In this document: in pieces, positions 27,802-38,596 of the stretch | Layout of the letters: each line of letters opens with the position of its first letter | How positions within the stretch are numbered: position 1 is the first letter of the stretch | Origin: Hormiphora californensis | Lineage: Eukaryota > Ctenophora > Tentaculata > Cydippida > Pleurobrachiidae | DNA length: 64,000 nt | Reading direction: 5' to 3' | Assembly (NCBI GenBank): GCA_020137815.1 | Contig: CM035355.1 | Location: 7,921,271 to 7,985,270, forward strand | Position numbers and translations under genes: made by a program | The notes under the pieces: generated by a model | The model's database searches: none | The model's input: only the letters and a program-made list of their open reading frames with translations | What the model was told of the DNA's origin: nothing

Positions 27802-28400
27802 TTAGTAAAGGTAGTAGTATACAACGCTGACAAGGGCCAGGGGGACGAATGAGGTGGCGAAAGAGGAGGCACCATTGCACAGATCAGTTGAGCAATCCCA
27901 GCAATCGTCATTATCACTGGCATCGCACTCACCACAGGCATGGTAGGTGTTGTTAACTCCGGCAATGTCCTGCAGGGTGGGAGGGTTAATGGATTATAAT
28001 GATGTTAACATAACAATGGGTTAACAAGGAGGTTATTGTTTTAATGGGGTTAACACGGGGGTTATTAACAAGGGGGTTTATTGTTTAAATCACACTCTAC
28101 TTTAATGATTCAATTGGGAAGAAATAAAGGAGGGTATAGTGTATCGCTCAGTGATGCATTTCACAAAAACACCTCTAAACTTAAAAATAAAAAAGGGAGA
28201 GTAAGCAAAGATGAAATTAAAAACAATGAATGTACCTTGGAGAACCATTTGCATTTAGTGTAGTTAAGGTTAACATAATCTCCCATGGAGCAATCAGTAT
28301 CGACGGTAGCTCCAGTGCCAGCGACGAAGGTTCCTACTTTGCACTCAATGGCAAAAGCAATGGCCACGACGGCAATGAGACAGACGGCTGTTCGCATCAT
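27802..28400 (-). CDS. Ly6/uPAR-type three-finger protein with signal peptide and GPI signal, two exons
   Basis: Exons 28400-28236 and 27969-27802 join in phase 0 to a 110-residue product. A signal peptide (MMRTAVCLIAVVAIAFA) is followed by a small cysteine-rich domain with eight cysteines that ends DCWDCSTDLCNG. The C-x4-C-N ending is the hallmark of Ly6/three-finger domains. A hydrophobic tail without a basic end (SFVPLALVSVVYYYLY) fits a GPI-attachment signal. The intron has a clean GT donor and a ctgcag acceptor. TTTATT at 27718 is the minus-strand AATAAA. The protein is likely displayed on the outer cell surface; ligand unknown. One of the usual N-terminal cysteine pairs is not evident. 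Confidence 0.85.
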
Positions 28401-31400
28401 TTTGAGGGTTTAGAGAGTAACTTGGGCTAGAAGAGAATAATGGTGTTAGTTATCGGGAGTATACAAAATTATATGACTAAGGACAAGGTACTGCACAAAG
28501 CGAAAACCAACAACCGATAGAAAATGCAAAACTGCAGCAACTTTAAATGGGTATACGGCAGCAGGGGTGAGAGAGATAATTGCTTGACTAACTATTCAAC
28601 ATGCTAACAGTTAACTGCAACGGTAAATTTTAACTGATCTACCATTTAGAAAAGAGCTCATTATTGCGTGAGAAATATCTCCCCGGAGAAAAGCTTGTGC
28701 ATCTACCGAACCCTCCTGCAGTGTGAGCTGCACACAATGCATGATAGAAGTGGTGGGGGAGAGAGAGTCCACCACTTCTCTCATGCATATATTGATATAC
28801 ATCAACGAAAGTAACAAGCACTCTCTGACCTCTGAATCTCAGTAAAGAACAAGTCAGAATGCTGTTACTATGGCAACGAAACCGCGACCGGCCTATTAGT
28901 AGTACAACACCGATTGATACAAAATCAGAAAATTTGGGCAGACCTGTGAACTGTTTGTTTTTGGAAATTCTACTGAACTTATATAGAAAACAGTTGATGT
29001 CATCAATATGGAGTCATGAAGTGATTGTATAGGGTCGACTGATGACGTGAATGCACAATACAAACAAACCCAGTGCATGAGTAGTTCATTTACGTCATAT
29101 CTCAGAGATATAGAGCTATAATAAAACAGGGAGAGTGGTACCACCGCATACAGAGCAGTAAAGTGAAAGTGAAAGTATGTGCTAATGCTTGACAAGTGAA
29201 AGTGAAGTTTGAACAGAAACAAAGCTAAAGTTGTTTCATAACGAAAGTGAAACTAAATGGTATAATATACGTCAATGATATGAAGTACACTAGGGTAGTA
29301 CTACATAGTACGTCAGTACGTAGATACGTACTGTATAAGCCGCACAGTAGAACTAGAAAGAAGCTACTGTAAAATACAAGAGAGCTATAATTTATGCCGT
29401 ATCACGTGCATGTTTGCCTTTCTCTCTCTCCCTCTCAATGACATACTAAGTCATTATCAAACTCTCTCGTACATCTATAAAATTAAATGGAGCAAACTAC
29501 ATTCCCACCCAAGAACAAAGCCCTATTTCTAACTCTACCGCTCTTTTCTATTTTTGGGTTTCTCACGCATGATATTGGCTGAACCGGAAGAGAGGCAATG
29601 CTAATTGTCCGAGATAACTGATTTGGGTATGTGGGAGGGAGAGAGAAGAGAGGAAGAGGAGAAGAGGGGAAGAAGAGAGAGGGGAGAGGGAAGAACGAAC
29701 TCCCCCCTTTCCTCCTTTCTTTTTCCCGCGCGGGAGGGCGGGGGGGCGGGGGCCCCCGGGGCGGGGCCCCGCCCCGGCCGCCGGGCGGGCGCCCCTCCCC
29801 TCCCCCCCCCCCTTTTTCCCCCCCTTCCTTTCCCCTGCCCCTCCCTTCTTTTCCTTTCCCCCCCCTTTTTTTTTCTCCCCCCCCCCCCACCCCTAAAAGT
29901 GAAAGTGAAAGTATTCTACCAGTGCTTGAATAGTGAAAGTGAAAGTTCTAACAAAGCCAAAGTTGTGTCATAACATAAAAAAAACTAAAAGAAGAAGAGA
30001 GAAGCTGAATTTAAAAAAGGTCAATATAACAAAGAAAGTGAAAGTGAGACTTGCTAGGGGTGATAATTGATCAAGCAGCGTCCGCTAGCTTGCAAAAAAT
30101 TTGGCTTTTAAGAAACAAAGACAGCTAAAATACCATTTGTAGATATCTTTTGTTTTTGGTGGCCTGGCAAGCGCCTGCTTTTGCTTGATCTACCCTCACA
30201 GAAATAAAATGCGGTGTGAGACACACAATAAAACATGGACAATGTGTTTGGGGGAAAACTGGGGGGGAAAAATAGCCGAAACTAAAACTAAATCTCAGGT
30301 TCAGGGAAATACCGGGGCCGAACCTGGGGTTTCCGGCCACTTTTTTCCCCTCTATTTTCGAAGCCTTTTTTAAAGGTTGCAAGATACCTAAACTTTTCGT
30401 ATATCGCTTATTTTGTTTACTTAATTTTCAGCATTTTTTCAGAATTTTTTGTCGGCTAAAAAATTTTGCAAATGGGGGGTCTACTGACAAATGAGTGTCC
30501 TTTTTTAAATTGAAAAGTAAAATCCCGGTTTCCCGATGAGTACAGAAAACCCTTTGGTCGTTTGAAAGGTCCCTTTTTAACCAATCCCCCAACCAAAACA
30601 AGCCTTTTTTCTTTGAGGGAAACCGGGAAAAGTGAATTTCTTTGGAGACGCCGTGGTGTGCCCATAAAAAACCTGGGTTTACAAAATTTGGTTAAAAACC
30701 CCATTTCGAATGTTTTTTTTTAGCCGACAAAAAATTTTGAAAAAATGCTGAAAAAATTTAAGTAAATCAAAAAAATAAGACGATATACAAAGTTTTAGGG
30801 ATCTTGTCAACCTTTAAAGTTAAACTAAACCCATGGGTAACCGGGAAAAGAGCTTCTGTTAATGCAGGTCACACCAGTTTTTAACTACCTGGTGGGCTAT
30901 TAATTACCCTCGCTCTCTCAGAGCCTGGCTTACACATGTTGTGATTCAGGAGCCAGATTCTTGACATGGCATCGTTTTAACAAGGCGATGCTTCTAAATA
31001 TAAAATCAACGCTTCTCGTGAGAGTATTTTGCATGGTGAAAGTGAAACTGAAAGCTTTTCTATGAAACTTTCATTGAAAGAGTTTCCCACGAAAAACAAA
31101 ATCCCCCCGTCCCCATGTAAATTTGAAACAAACTTCAAGCAATTTCTAAATTCTAACAGCCAAAATCTCGAGTTCGCTGCGGTTGATTTTAACACTAGAG
31201 TCCGCACACCGTACACAAGTAAACATCCGGGTCAATGATGAAAGTACGGGATAAACGTTGTTTTTCGTGGGAAACTCTTTCAATGAAAGCCAGCCATAAG
31301 CCATTAAACGGCACGGGCTGGAAATCAACAAGCCGATGGAAATCGTATCGCCGCCCCTGACAGTAACTTGCGGCCAGGCCTGTGTACACTTTATGATTGG

Positions 31401-31740
31401 CACTACCAAATTATTTAATAGAGCGTCCATAATAAAACCCTGGTGCTGAATGCTCAGCTTGAACTAATGTACTGACGGGTTTTGTTTGATGGTTGCGAGG
31501 TGTTTATAAAATCTTGCACTCGTGGACCATGCGACAACCAAGGGGAACCGGGAAATTAAGCTCTGCTCCACGTCCAGGACCCTCTCATTGTGTTTTTCTA
31601 CTGTCAAGGGAAACACTACAACAACAAGCTTACAAGGTTGAAGATGCACACATTGACATAGATTTTGCTGAAAAGTTATCCTACACAGAAATACTTCTAG
31701 CCACCAAACCACTAAATCTTTTTGAATAGTTCAAAAAATG
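28401..31740. other. Gene-free stretch: simple repeats and two poor-quality blocks
   Basis: 29700-29890 and 30230-30860 have stretched homopolymers and a GC-rich run that look like consensus artefacts. The rest holds dispersed gaaagtgaaagt repeats. The long minus frame at 29483-29890 is Gly/Arg low complexity. Confidence 0.6.
31465..31675 (-). pseudogene. Decayed fragment of a reverse-transcriptase element C-terminus
   Basis: KIYVNVCIFN and, in a shifted frame, NERVLDVEQSLISRFPLVV match the same parts of the better preserved copy at 34560-33896 (KIYTDVRIFN, NERVLEVEQSCFCPLVF). Frame damage and missing residues show it is dead. Confidence 0.6.
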
Positions 31741-31745
31741 ATCTG

Positions 31746-32880
31746 ATATATCATATCAAGCCCCAGCCCTGGGGCTACCCCTCAAACCTGCCAGTGTTGA
31801 CACCTGATAAGTGATATTGGTCCCCCAGTATAAGGAACCATAATAAAGTTCAAGAGCCTCCAAGAGCACCCAAGAGCACACCCGATCGAAGAGAGACCAC
31901 ACCTGAGAGCGTACCACACCCAAAAGAGACCACATCCAAGAGCGCACCACCTCCAGAAGTTTTTTTTTTTTTTTTGAAAATTCACTAACCCCAACACACC
32001 TCCAGAAGACACCACTTCAAGAGCGCACCACATCAAAGAGAGCTCCCCATCCAGAAGATACCACGCGCAGGGGACACCACGCGCAGAAGAGACCAGCGCG
32101 GCGTTGTATTTGCGCGTGCGGTCTCTTCTGCGCGTGGTGTCCCCTGCGCGCGGTATCTTCTGGATGGGGAGCTCTCTTTGATGTGGTGCGCTCTTGAAGT
32201 GGTGTCTTTTGGAGGTGGTGCGCTCTTGGATGGGGTGCGCTCTTGAACTTTATTATGGTTCCTTATAAGGAACCATAATAAAGTTCAAGAGCGCATATAT
32301 CATATCAAGCCCCAGCATATATCATATCAAGCCCCAGCCCTGGGGCTACCCCTCAAACCTGCCAGTGTTGACACCTGATAAGTGATATTGGTCCCCCAGT
32401 ATAAGGAACCATAATAAAGTTCAAGAGCCTCCAAGAGCACCCAAGAGCACACCCGATCGAAGAGAGACCACACCTGAGAGCGTACCACACCCAAAAGAGA
32501 CCACATCCAAGAGCGCACCACCTCCAGAAGTTTTTTTTTTTTTTTTTTTTTTTTTTGAAAATTCACTAACCCCAACACACCTCCAGAAGACACCACTTCA
32601 AGAGCGCACCACATCAAAGAGAGCTCCCCATCCAGAAGATACCACGCGCAGGGGACACCACGCGCAGAAGAGACCAGCGCGGCGTTGTATTTGCGCGTGC
32701 GGTCTCTTCTGCGCGTGGTGTCCCCTGCGCGCGGTATCTTCTGGATGGGGAGCTCTCTTTGATGTGGTGCGCTCTTGAAGTGGTGTCTTTTGGAGGTGGT
32801 GCGCTCTTGGATGGGGTGCGCTCTTGAACTTTATTATGGTTCCTTATAAGGAACCATAATAAAGTTCAAGAGCGCACCCC
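31746..32880. mobile_element. Foldback element, two tandem copies of about 570 bp
   Basis: The phrase tatcatatcaagccccagcc recurs at about 31748 and 32319. Each copy folds into a hairpin: arms gataccacgcgcaggggaca and tgtcccctgcgcgcggtatc, with ggaaccataataaagttcaa near one end and its inverse at the other. A third partial copy lies at 33228-33525. Confidence 0.85.
31960..31996 (-). mobile_element. 37-bp retroposed scrap with poly(T) and 12-bp target duplication
   Basis: Sixteen T followed by gaaaattcactaaccccaaca lies between two copies of CACCTCCAGAAG (31948-31959, 31997-32008). On the minus strand this is a very short 3' end with a poly(A) tail. The same insertion, with a longer T run, is present in the second tandem copy near 32531. 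Confidence 0.75.
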
Positions 32881-32931
32881 ATCCAAGAGCGTACCACCTC
32901 CAAAAGACACCACTCCAAGAGCGCACCACAT

Positions 32932-33225
32932 AGGGATCCCTAAAAAAGTTCAGTATTTACACAGCGTTTACACAGTCTTTACACAGTCGTTACACCCAGA
33001 GCGCCCGCGCCGCTCTGGGTGTAAAGACTGCGTCTTTCGCACTCGATTTGCAGCGTTTTCGGAAACTTTTTTCGCCGCAGCGCTCAATTTACTCAATTGT
33101 GCAGCACACAATCCAATATTTTCTTAGAAAAAGACGCAAAACGCAGCACGCGCCGCTCTGGGTGTAACGACTGTGTAAAGACTGTGTAAACGCTGTGTAA
33201 ATACTGAACTTTTTTAGGGATCCCT
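32932..33225. mobile_element. 294-bp inverted-repeat element inserted in the foldback satellite
   Basis: agggatccctaaaaaagttc and its inverse bound the element; AT flanks both sides and rejoining the flanks restores the satellite phrase caccacatcaaag. Arms contain tttacacag repeats, like the element at 13738-14268. Confidence 0.85.
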
Positions 33226-33895
33226 ATCAAAGAGAGCTCCCCGTCCAGAAGATACCGCGCGCAGGGGACACCACGCGCAGAAGAGACCGCACGCGCAAAT
33301 ACAACGCCGCGCTGGTCTCTTCTGCGCGTGGTGTCCCCTGCGCGTGGTATCTTCTGGATGGGGAGCTCTCTTTGATGTGGTGCGCTCTTGAAGTGGTGTC
33401 TTCTGGAGGTGGTGCGCTCTTGGATGTGGTCTCTTTTGGGTGTGGTGCGCTCTCAGGTGTGGTCTCTCTTTGATCGGGTACGCTCTTGGGTGCTCTTGGA
33501 GGCTCTTGAACTTTATTATGGTTCCTTATTTAAAAAAAACGATGCACTGTGTGAAAAAAGTTCTGTGACCGGCGCTGCACTGTGCAAAGACTGCGCGGCT
33601 CCCTTTTTGCAGCGTTTTTGGCAAACTTTTTAGCCGCGGCGCTTTATTCACTAAAGTGTGCATCGTTGCACGCAATCGCGTACCGTTTGCACGCTTTAAA
33701 AAATTTGCACGTTTCACGTTTTTTTTTTTTTTTTTTTTTCTAAAAGGGGGTTGAAAAGCGCTGCCTTATCCCGCGCTGCTATCGGGGGCCAGCAACGTTT
33801 GCCAAAAAAGGGGGTTAAAATGGGATTAGATAACAATATCAATATGAAAATACCGGTCTCCCATGGGGGAGAAGATTAATAAATTACTGCATTGA

Positions 33896-34560
33896 TTAAA
33901 ATTGATTAAATTTGGTAGAATTAAAAGTGTTATATAATAAGTTAATGTCATTGAGTTCGCTCTTATACTGCCTCGTTTTAGTGAACTTATTGCCTCTATG
34001 CCCTCTCAAGCTAATGACAGTTGTTCTGAGCAGGGTGAAAGACAACCGCTGCCTAATGTAACGGATGGTGTCAGAGTAAGCCTGGTGTGTTTTGTCAGCA
34101 AGCAGCTTGGCAAGGCGCCTGTAGAATTTTTCTGCCTCGTTGCCCAGGGCACCAGTTACTGAAAACACGAGTGGGCAAAAACAACTCTGTTCAACCTCAA
34201 GGACACGTTCGTTATAGCAGCGTTTTTTCTCGTCCTCGTGTCGTTTCAGAGCTGTATCAAGAGGAATGGCACTGTTTGTGGGAGCCAATGGATTGAAGAT
34301 GCGCACATCTGTGTAAATTTTGTCCATGGGAAGCCAAAAGTCCCTAGCAGCAACATCAAGGCGAGCATCGTTTGCAGTGTTTGCTGACTTTAGCCGGAAG
34401 GTTTCGCCAGTGATTGGGAGAAGATGGGGTTCTCTTGAAACATCACGGCATCCCGCCTCTTTCAGCAGGTTTGCAGTAAGGTCCCGGATCTCATTATGCC
34501 GCAGCTGCACGTAACCACCAAGATGACAAGAGAGGCTGTGTTCACGTTTTTTTCAAGAAA
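33896..34560 (-). pseudogene. 5'-truncated retroelement: C-terminal domain of a reverse-transcriptase protein
   Basis: The frame holds EHSLSCHLGGY then RHNEIRDLTANLL, ANDARLDVAARDFW, DVRIFNPLAP, YNERVLEVEQ and SLRGHRGN. This series is familiar to me from the C-termini of reverse-transcriptase proteins of invertebrate mobile elements. The ARLDVA and DVRIFNP strands suggest a nuclease-like fold. The copy begins abruptly in the zinc-knuckle-like segment and lacks the polymerase, as expected of a 5'-truncated insertion. The frame is open to its stop, so the copy is young. The exact clade is not assigned. Confidence 0.7.
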
Positions 34561-34622
34561 ATTTCGAAATTTTTTTTTTCAGTTCTCACATCACATTTGG
34601 TCAGAGCTCCCTTATCTCTGTT

Positions 34623-35636
34623 GTGCTTGCAAATCTCTCTAATTGTGAGATATCTATCTCTCCTGCTATGAGCGGTAGTACAGCCTCTGCTTGTAGTTTC
34701 AAAGACCGGCTGAGAGTCTATAGTGATGAAAGGGTGCAGAGAGGCGTGTATGGTGAAGTGCAGGGCGAGTTATTTGACCTGGTACGGGACCTGTTTACAC
34801 ATGCTGGTATGAAGGAATCCTTCCCGAAGAGTTTGACTGCCGGACGTAGTGTGTGGGATAGCTTGAAGTGTCCTAGTAAGAGTAAAATCAAGGGGATTAA
34901 GAAGCAAGAACTAGAGGATTTCTCTGAGAAAGTGTGCCGTTTCCTAATGGAGAGGTGTTACCCACTGCTCGACCGTCTGAGTACTGAAGTTGAAGACAAT
35001 GAGAGGAAACTATTGGATAGTCAAGAGGAGCTGATTGTTTCTCAGCGTGCATTGGTGGAGGCCCAGGGACAGCTGGTTAAATTGCAGTGTGAGTTGTTAG
35101 GGAAGCGAGATAAGGAGATCACTGCTGTGCAGTCTGCTGCTGAAGAGGAGATAAAGACGTTTTCCTCGGTTCTGAAAAAGAGTTGTGACAATGCTCTAGC
35201 TCCGAAGCGTATTCGTACAGCAATAACGAGTGCTACAGAGGACAGGACAAGCAACGTCATTATACATGGACTTTTTGATGATCCCAGTGAAAGTAGTAAG
35301 GATCTGGAACATTCAGTTTGTGGAGTTTTCGACTACATGGGTGAATGCGTGACTAGTGTTTACAGCATGAAGCGTCTCGGAAAGTACAAGGAGGGTACTG
35401 ACCGACCTGTCAAACTGCGCCTGTCTGGCCGTGAATTTCGAGATCTGATCCTGTCCCGCAAGAGTGGTCTGAAGAAGTGTGATAGGTACAAAGATCTGTA
35501 CATCTCACCAGACCGTTCCCCGGAGGAGAGAGAGGAGAGGAGGAAGTTGGTGGCTGAGCTAAAGGAGAGGAAGGCGGCGGTTCCAGGCAAGACCTTTGGG
35601 ATCCGAGGAGGCAAGGTTATGGAGGTGGAGGTGTGA
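34623..35636 (+). CDS. LINE-type ORF1 protein (coiled coil plus RRM-like domain), element without ORF2
   Basis: 337 residues, one uninterrupted exon. The N-terminal third is globular; residues about 100-180 form a heptad-rich coiled coil (ERKLLDSQEELIVSQ, QGQLVKLQCELLGKRDKE); residues 205-320 follow the ORF1 RNA-binding pattern TSNVIIHGL, MKRLGK, RPVKLRLSG, LYISPDRSPEER. This protein family binds retroelement RNA. Downstream there is no endonuclease or reverse transcriptase: after 240 bp the sequence ends in a (TTA)n tail (35879-35900), as retroposons often do. An alternative start is Met at 34668. Either a non-autonomous ORF1-only element or a host gene captured from one. Confidence 0.75.
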   Translation: MLANLSNCEISISPAMSGSTASACSFKDRLRVYSDERVQRGVYGEVQGELFDLVRDLFTHAGMKESFPKSLTAGRSVWDSLKCPSKSKIKGIKKQELEDFSEKVCRFLMERCYPLLDRLSTEVEDNERKLLDSQEELIVSQRALVEAQGQLVKLQCELLGKRDKEITAVQSAAEEEIKTFSSVLKKSCDNALAPKRIRTAITSATEDRTSNVIIHGLFDDPSESSKDLEHSVCGVFDYMGECVTSVYSMKRLGKYKEGTDRPVKLRLSGREFRDLILSRKSGLKKCDRYKDLYISPDRSPEEREERRKLVAELKERKAAVPGKTFGIRGGKVMEVEV

Positions 35637-36180
35637 GGGCGTGAACGTGAGCGTATTGAACTGTGTTGAAATGTCTGTGTTTATGATTTTGACAAGGTTT
35701 GGTGACAGGACTTTGAGCATCTGAGTACCGGACTTTTTACTAGAAATTGGACTTTTTTTTATAGTTTATCTAGAGTTTTAGGTTTTATATGCAGAGGTGA
35801 ACCGCTCTGAAGCTCCGTAGTACTAGTGTTTTTTGGATTCTGGTACCCTACGGGGTCTGAGCGTGTATACAAATTCTGTTATTATTATTATTATTAAATT
35901 CTGTTATTAAATTTGTGCGTTCGAACATCCAAAACGAGCCGCTCCCGCCCCGGACGAACAGGGACACGCTGGTTCAGAGGCTCTGCTCCATTCGTGATTT
36001 TTGGCCATCGTGTTAAGTAAAACCCAAACGGATCGTTTAGCTTTATCGTTATTGTTCCGGCGAGCACACCGCACACGCCAGACAGCTTCACCATTGGCAG
36101 TTCAAACTTTAGAAGTTGTTGTTTGTGATAATATTTAACACGGTTACTGACAGTAAGTTACTGCTAGTTCAAATTTTAGT
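35637..36180. other. ORF1 3' tail with (TTA)n and probable threonine dehydratase promoter
   Basis: (TTA)n at 35879-35900 closes the retroelement. The remaining 280 bp before the ATG at 36181 has no frame of interest and must contain the promoter and 5' UTR of the dehydratase gene. Confidence 0.5.
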
Positions 36181-38530
36181 ATGGCATCCAAAAGGAAAAG
36201 TAGAGCTACCCCAGACATCGAGGAGATGGAACCTCCCTCAGTTAACCGGGCCAAAAGGAATTCCATTTGTGTGAATGGGAAAATTATCGACATCAAAAAG
36301 CCAGAGTGCGAGGGTGGAGTGAGGATTTCCTTCAACGATATTACTGCTGCTGCCTACAGGATCAAGTCTGGCATCGTTAAAACCCCTCTCGTTGTAAGTG
36401 TCCCACACAGAGAACATGAACCCGAATAAATCAAATGTTAACAACTTTCCAATCCATTCAGAGATCAGATGCGCTTAGTAAAATTCTCGGTTGTGAGTTG
36501 TACTTTAAGAAAGAGTTCGAGCTACGGACTGGAAGTTTTAAGGAGCGGGGTGCTCGGAACGCCTTGCTAAAGTTGTCAGCAGAAGAGAAGAAGAACGGTG
36601 TTATTGCTGCCTCAGCAGGAAACCATGCCCTTGCATTGGCTTACCATGGTCAGCTCCTTGGGATCAAGGTACTAATTGCATAGATCTGAATCTCCATAGT
36701 GATTGTTCATGTAACCATAGCAACCAATGTGTGTAGTTACAAGAAACCTGTTTTGTCAGCTGTTTCACTGGATTATGACAGCTAATGTAATTATCCACCA
36801 GGTGACAGTGGTGATGCCGGTGGTGGCTCCGATTATGAAGATTTCCCAGTGTAAGCAGATGAAGGCAACAGTGGTGATCAAAGGGGAGACAATTGCAGAG
36901 GTGACCAGTTATTATAGTGATATCCTTATTATAAGGCCCCCTGTGTTTCCCAGATTCCCAGACTTTTACCCCCCTGATTTTCACGGCACGAGATTTTGCA
37001 CTGACAATCCTTGAGAAGGAAGGCCAAGTTTACATCAATGGGTAAGTTACACCAAAAAACCTCCGTTGTTATAAGTTTTTAAATGGGTAAGTTAAATAGT
37101 TGACCAATCTCTACAATTATATGGTGTGCAGTAGGTACTAGGTATTGCTCTTTTGAGAGCTGCATGATAAGAGTCTGATATTATAAAATGTTGCACATGC
37201 ACGTAGTGCAGGCTAATCGGTTTGTACGGGACCTTATGACGTAAATAACCTGTTTAAACGGGTTTCCCGGAAAATGCACACACACGAACCCACCCTTTCT
37301 AACCGATAAGACCTGATTGAGTTTGTTTAAGACGTTGTTTTCTGTTATCAGATGGTTCCCTCCCCAGCCAGGAGGGGCCTCATTGACATTTTCAGCGAAC
37401 CTTATCATCGTGTCCCGAACATTTCCAGCTTAGTTTTATCGTGTCCAATATATATCAAATTTCAGAAATAAGGACCGACTTCATACGTACATTGTGCAGC
37501 GTTTTTGTCGATATGACTGAAGGCTAGGATGAGGTGCGGGAAAAGAAAAAAGGTGTGAAACTACTCCTGTGTTTCAGGTTCGATCACCCCGATATCATTG
37601 CTGGACAGGGAACTGTTGGTCTGGAGATATGTGGTCAACTAGACAATATTGACGCTATTATTGTACCCGTGGGGGTGCTGGCCTGATAGCGGGTGTTGCA
37701 GTAGCAGCTAAAAACATGAACCCCAGCATTCAGATCATCGTAAGTTTCCAACTTCCCAATTTCCAATTTCAAGTTCTTTTTTCTCTCATACAGCGGTTTC
37801 TAATCCGTCCTGAATTCATTTTGTACGTGTGTGTTCCCCCTCCTCCAGCATCTCTTGTTCAGACAACATGAAACCTCTTCTTGTAGTAGATCACTCCCAA
37901 CAATAACATTAGAACAATTCCCAGTGGGGGTTGAGGGTTAGCTCAATTGACCACAACGATCCGACCCCATATAATGCAATTGAATACATGTGCAGATTGA
38001 ATTCCTCCATGAAACTATTTCCCTGCAGGGAGTTGAAGCGGCTCGATGCAAGAGCTTCACAGAGGCCCTTAAAGCTGGTAAACCGGTCCGGGCTGCCAAT
38101 TCTGTGTCTCTAGCAGATGGTTTAGCAGTTCCTACAGTCGGTCTCAACGCATTTGTGACAGCTCAACCTTTGGTGGATAAAATTATAACTGTCAGGTAAG
38201 AAGGGAGACAAGTTGAAAGTCGACAAGTTGGAAGTTGTAATTATGAAAGGGCAGAGAGACAGAGATTTCTCTAGAAGTCTTGCCAAGTGGGGGAGATTGA
38301 AGAATTCAGAATTCTTGTTGGGGTGGGGAGTAATCTTGTAAAGAGAAAATCCTTGGCAGATATGATGAGATAAGATGAGGGGATATTCTTATATTCTCTC
38401 GCTCCCTCTCTCTCTCTCCCCCTCTCTTTTTTTCTTGATTCAATTTTTCATGCACTATATATTTCTTGCATAACCCATGTATAAGTATATTTAGACTTTA
38501 GAGCAAATGAAGAAAAAGAGAGAGAAAGAA

Positions 38531-38596
<66 letters not shown>

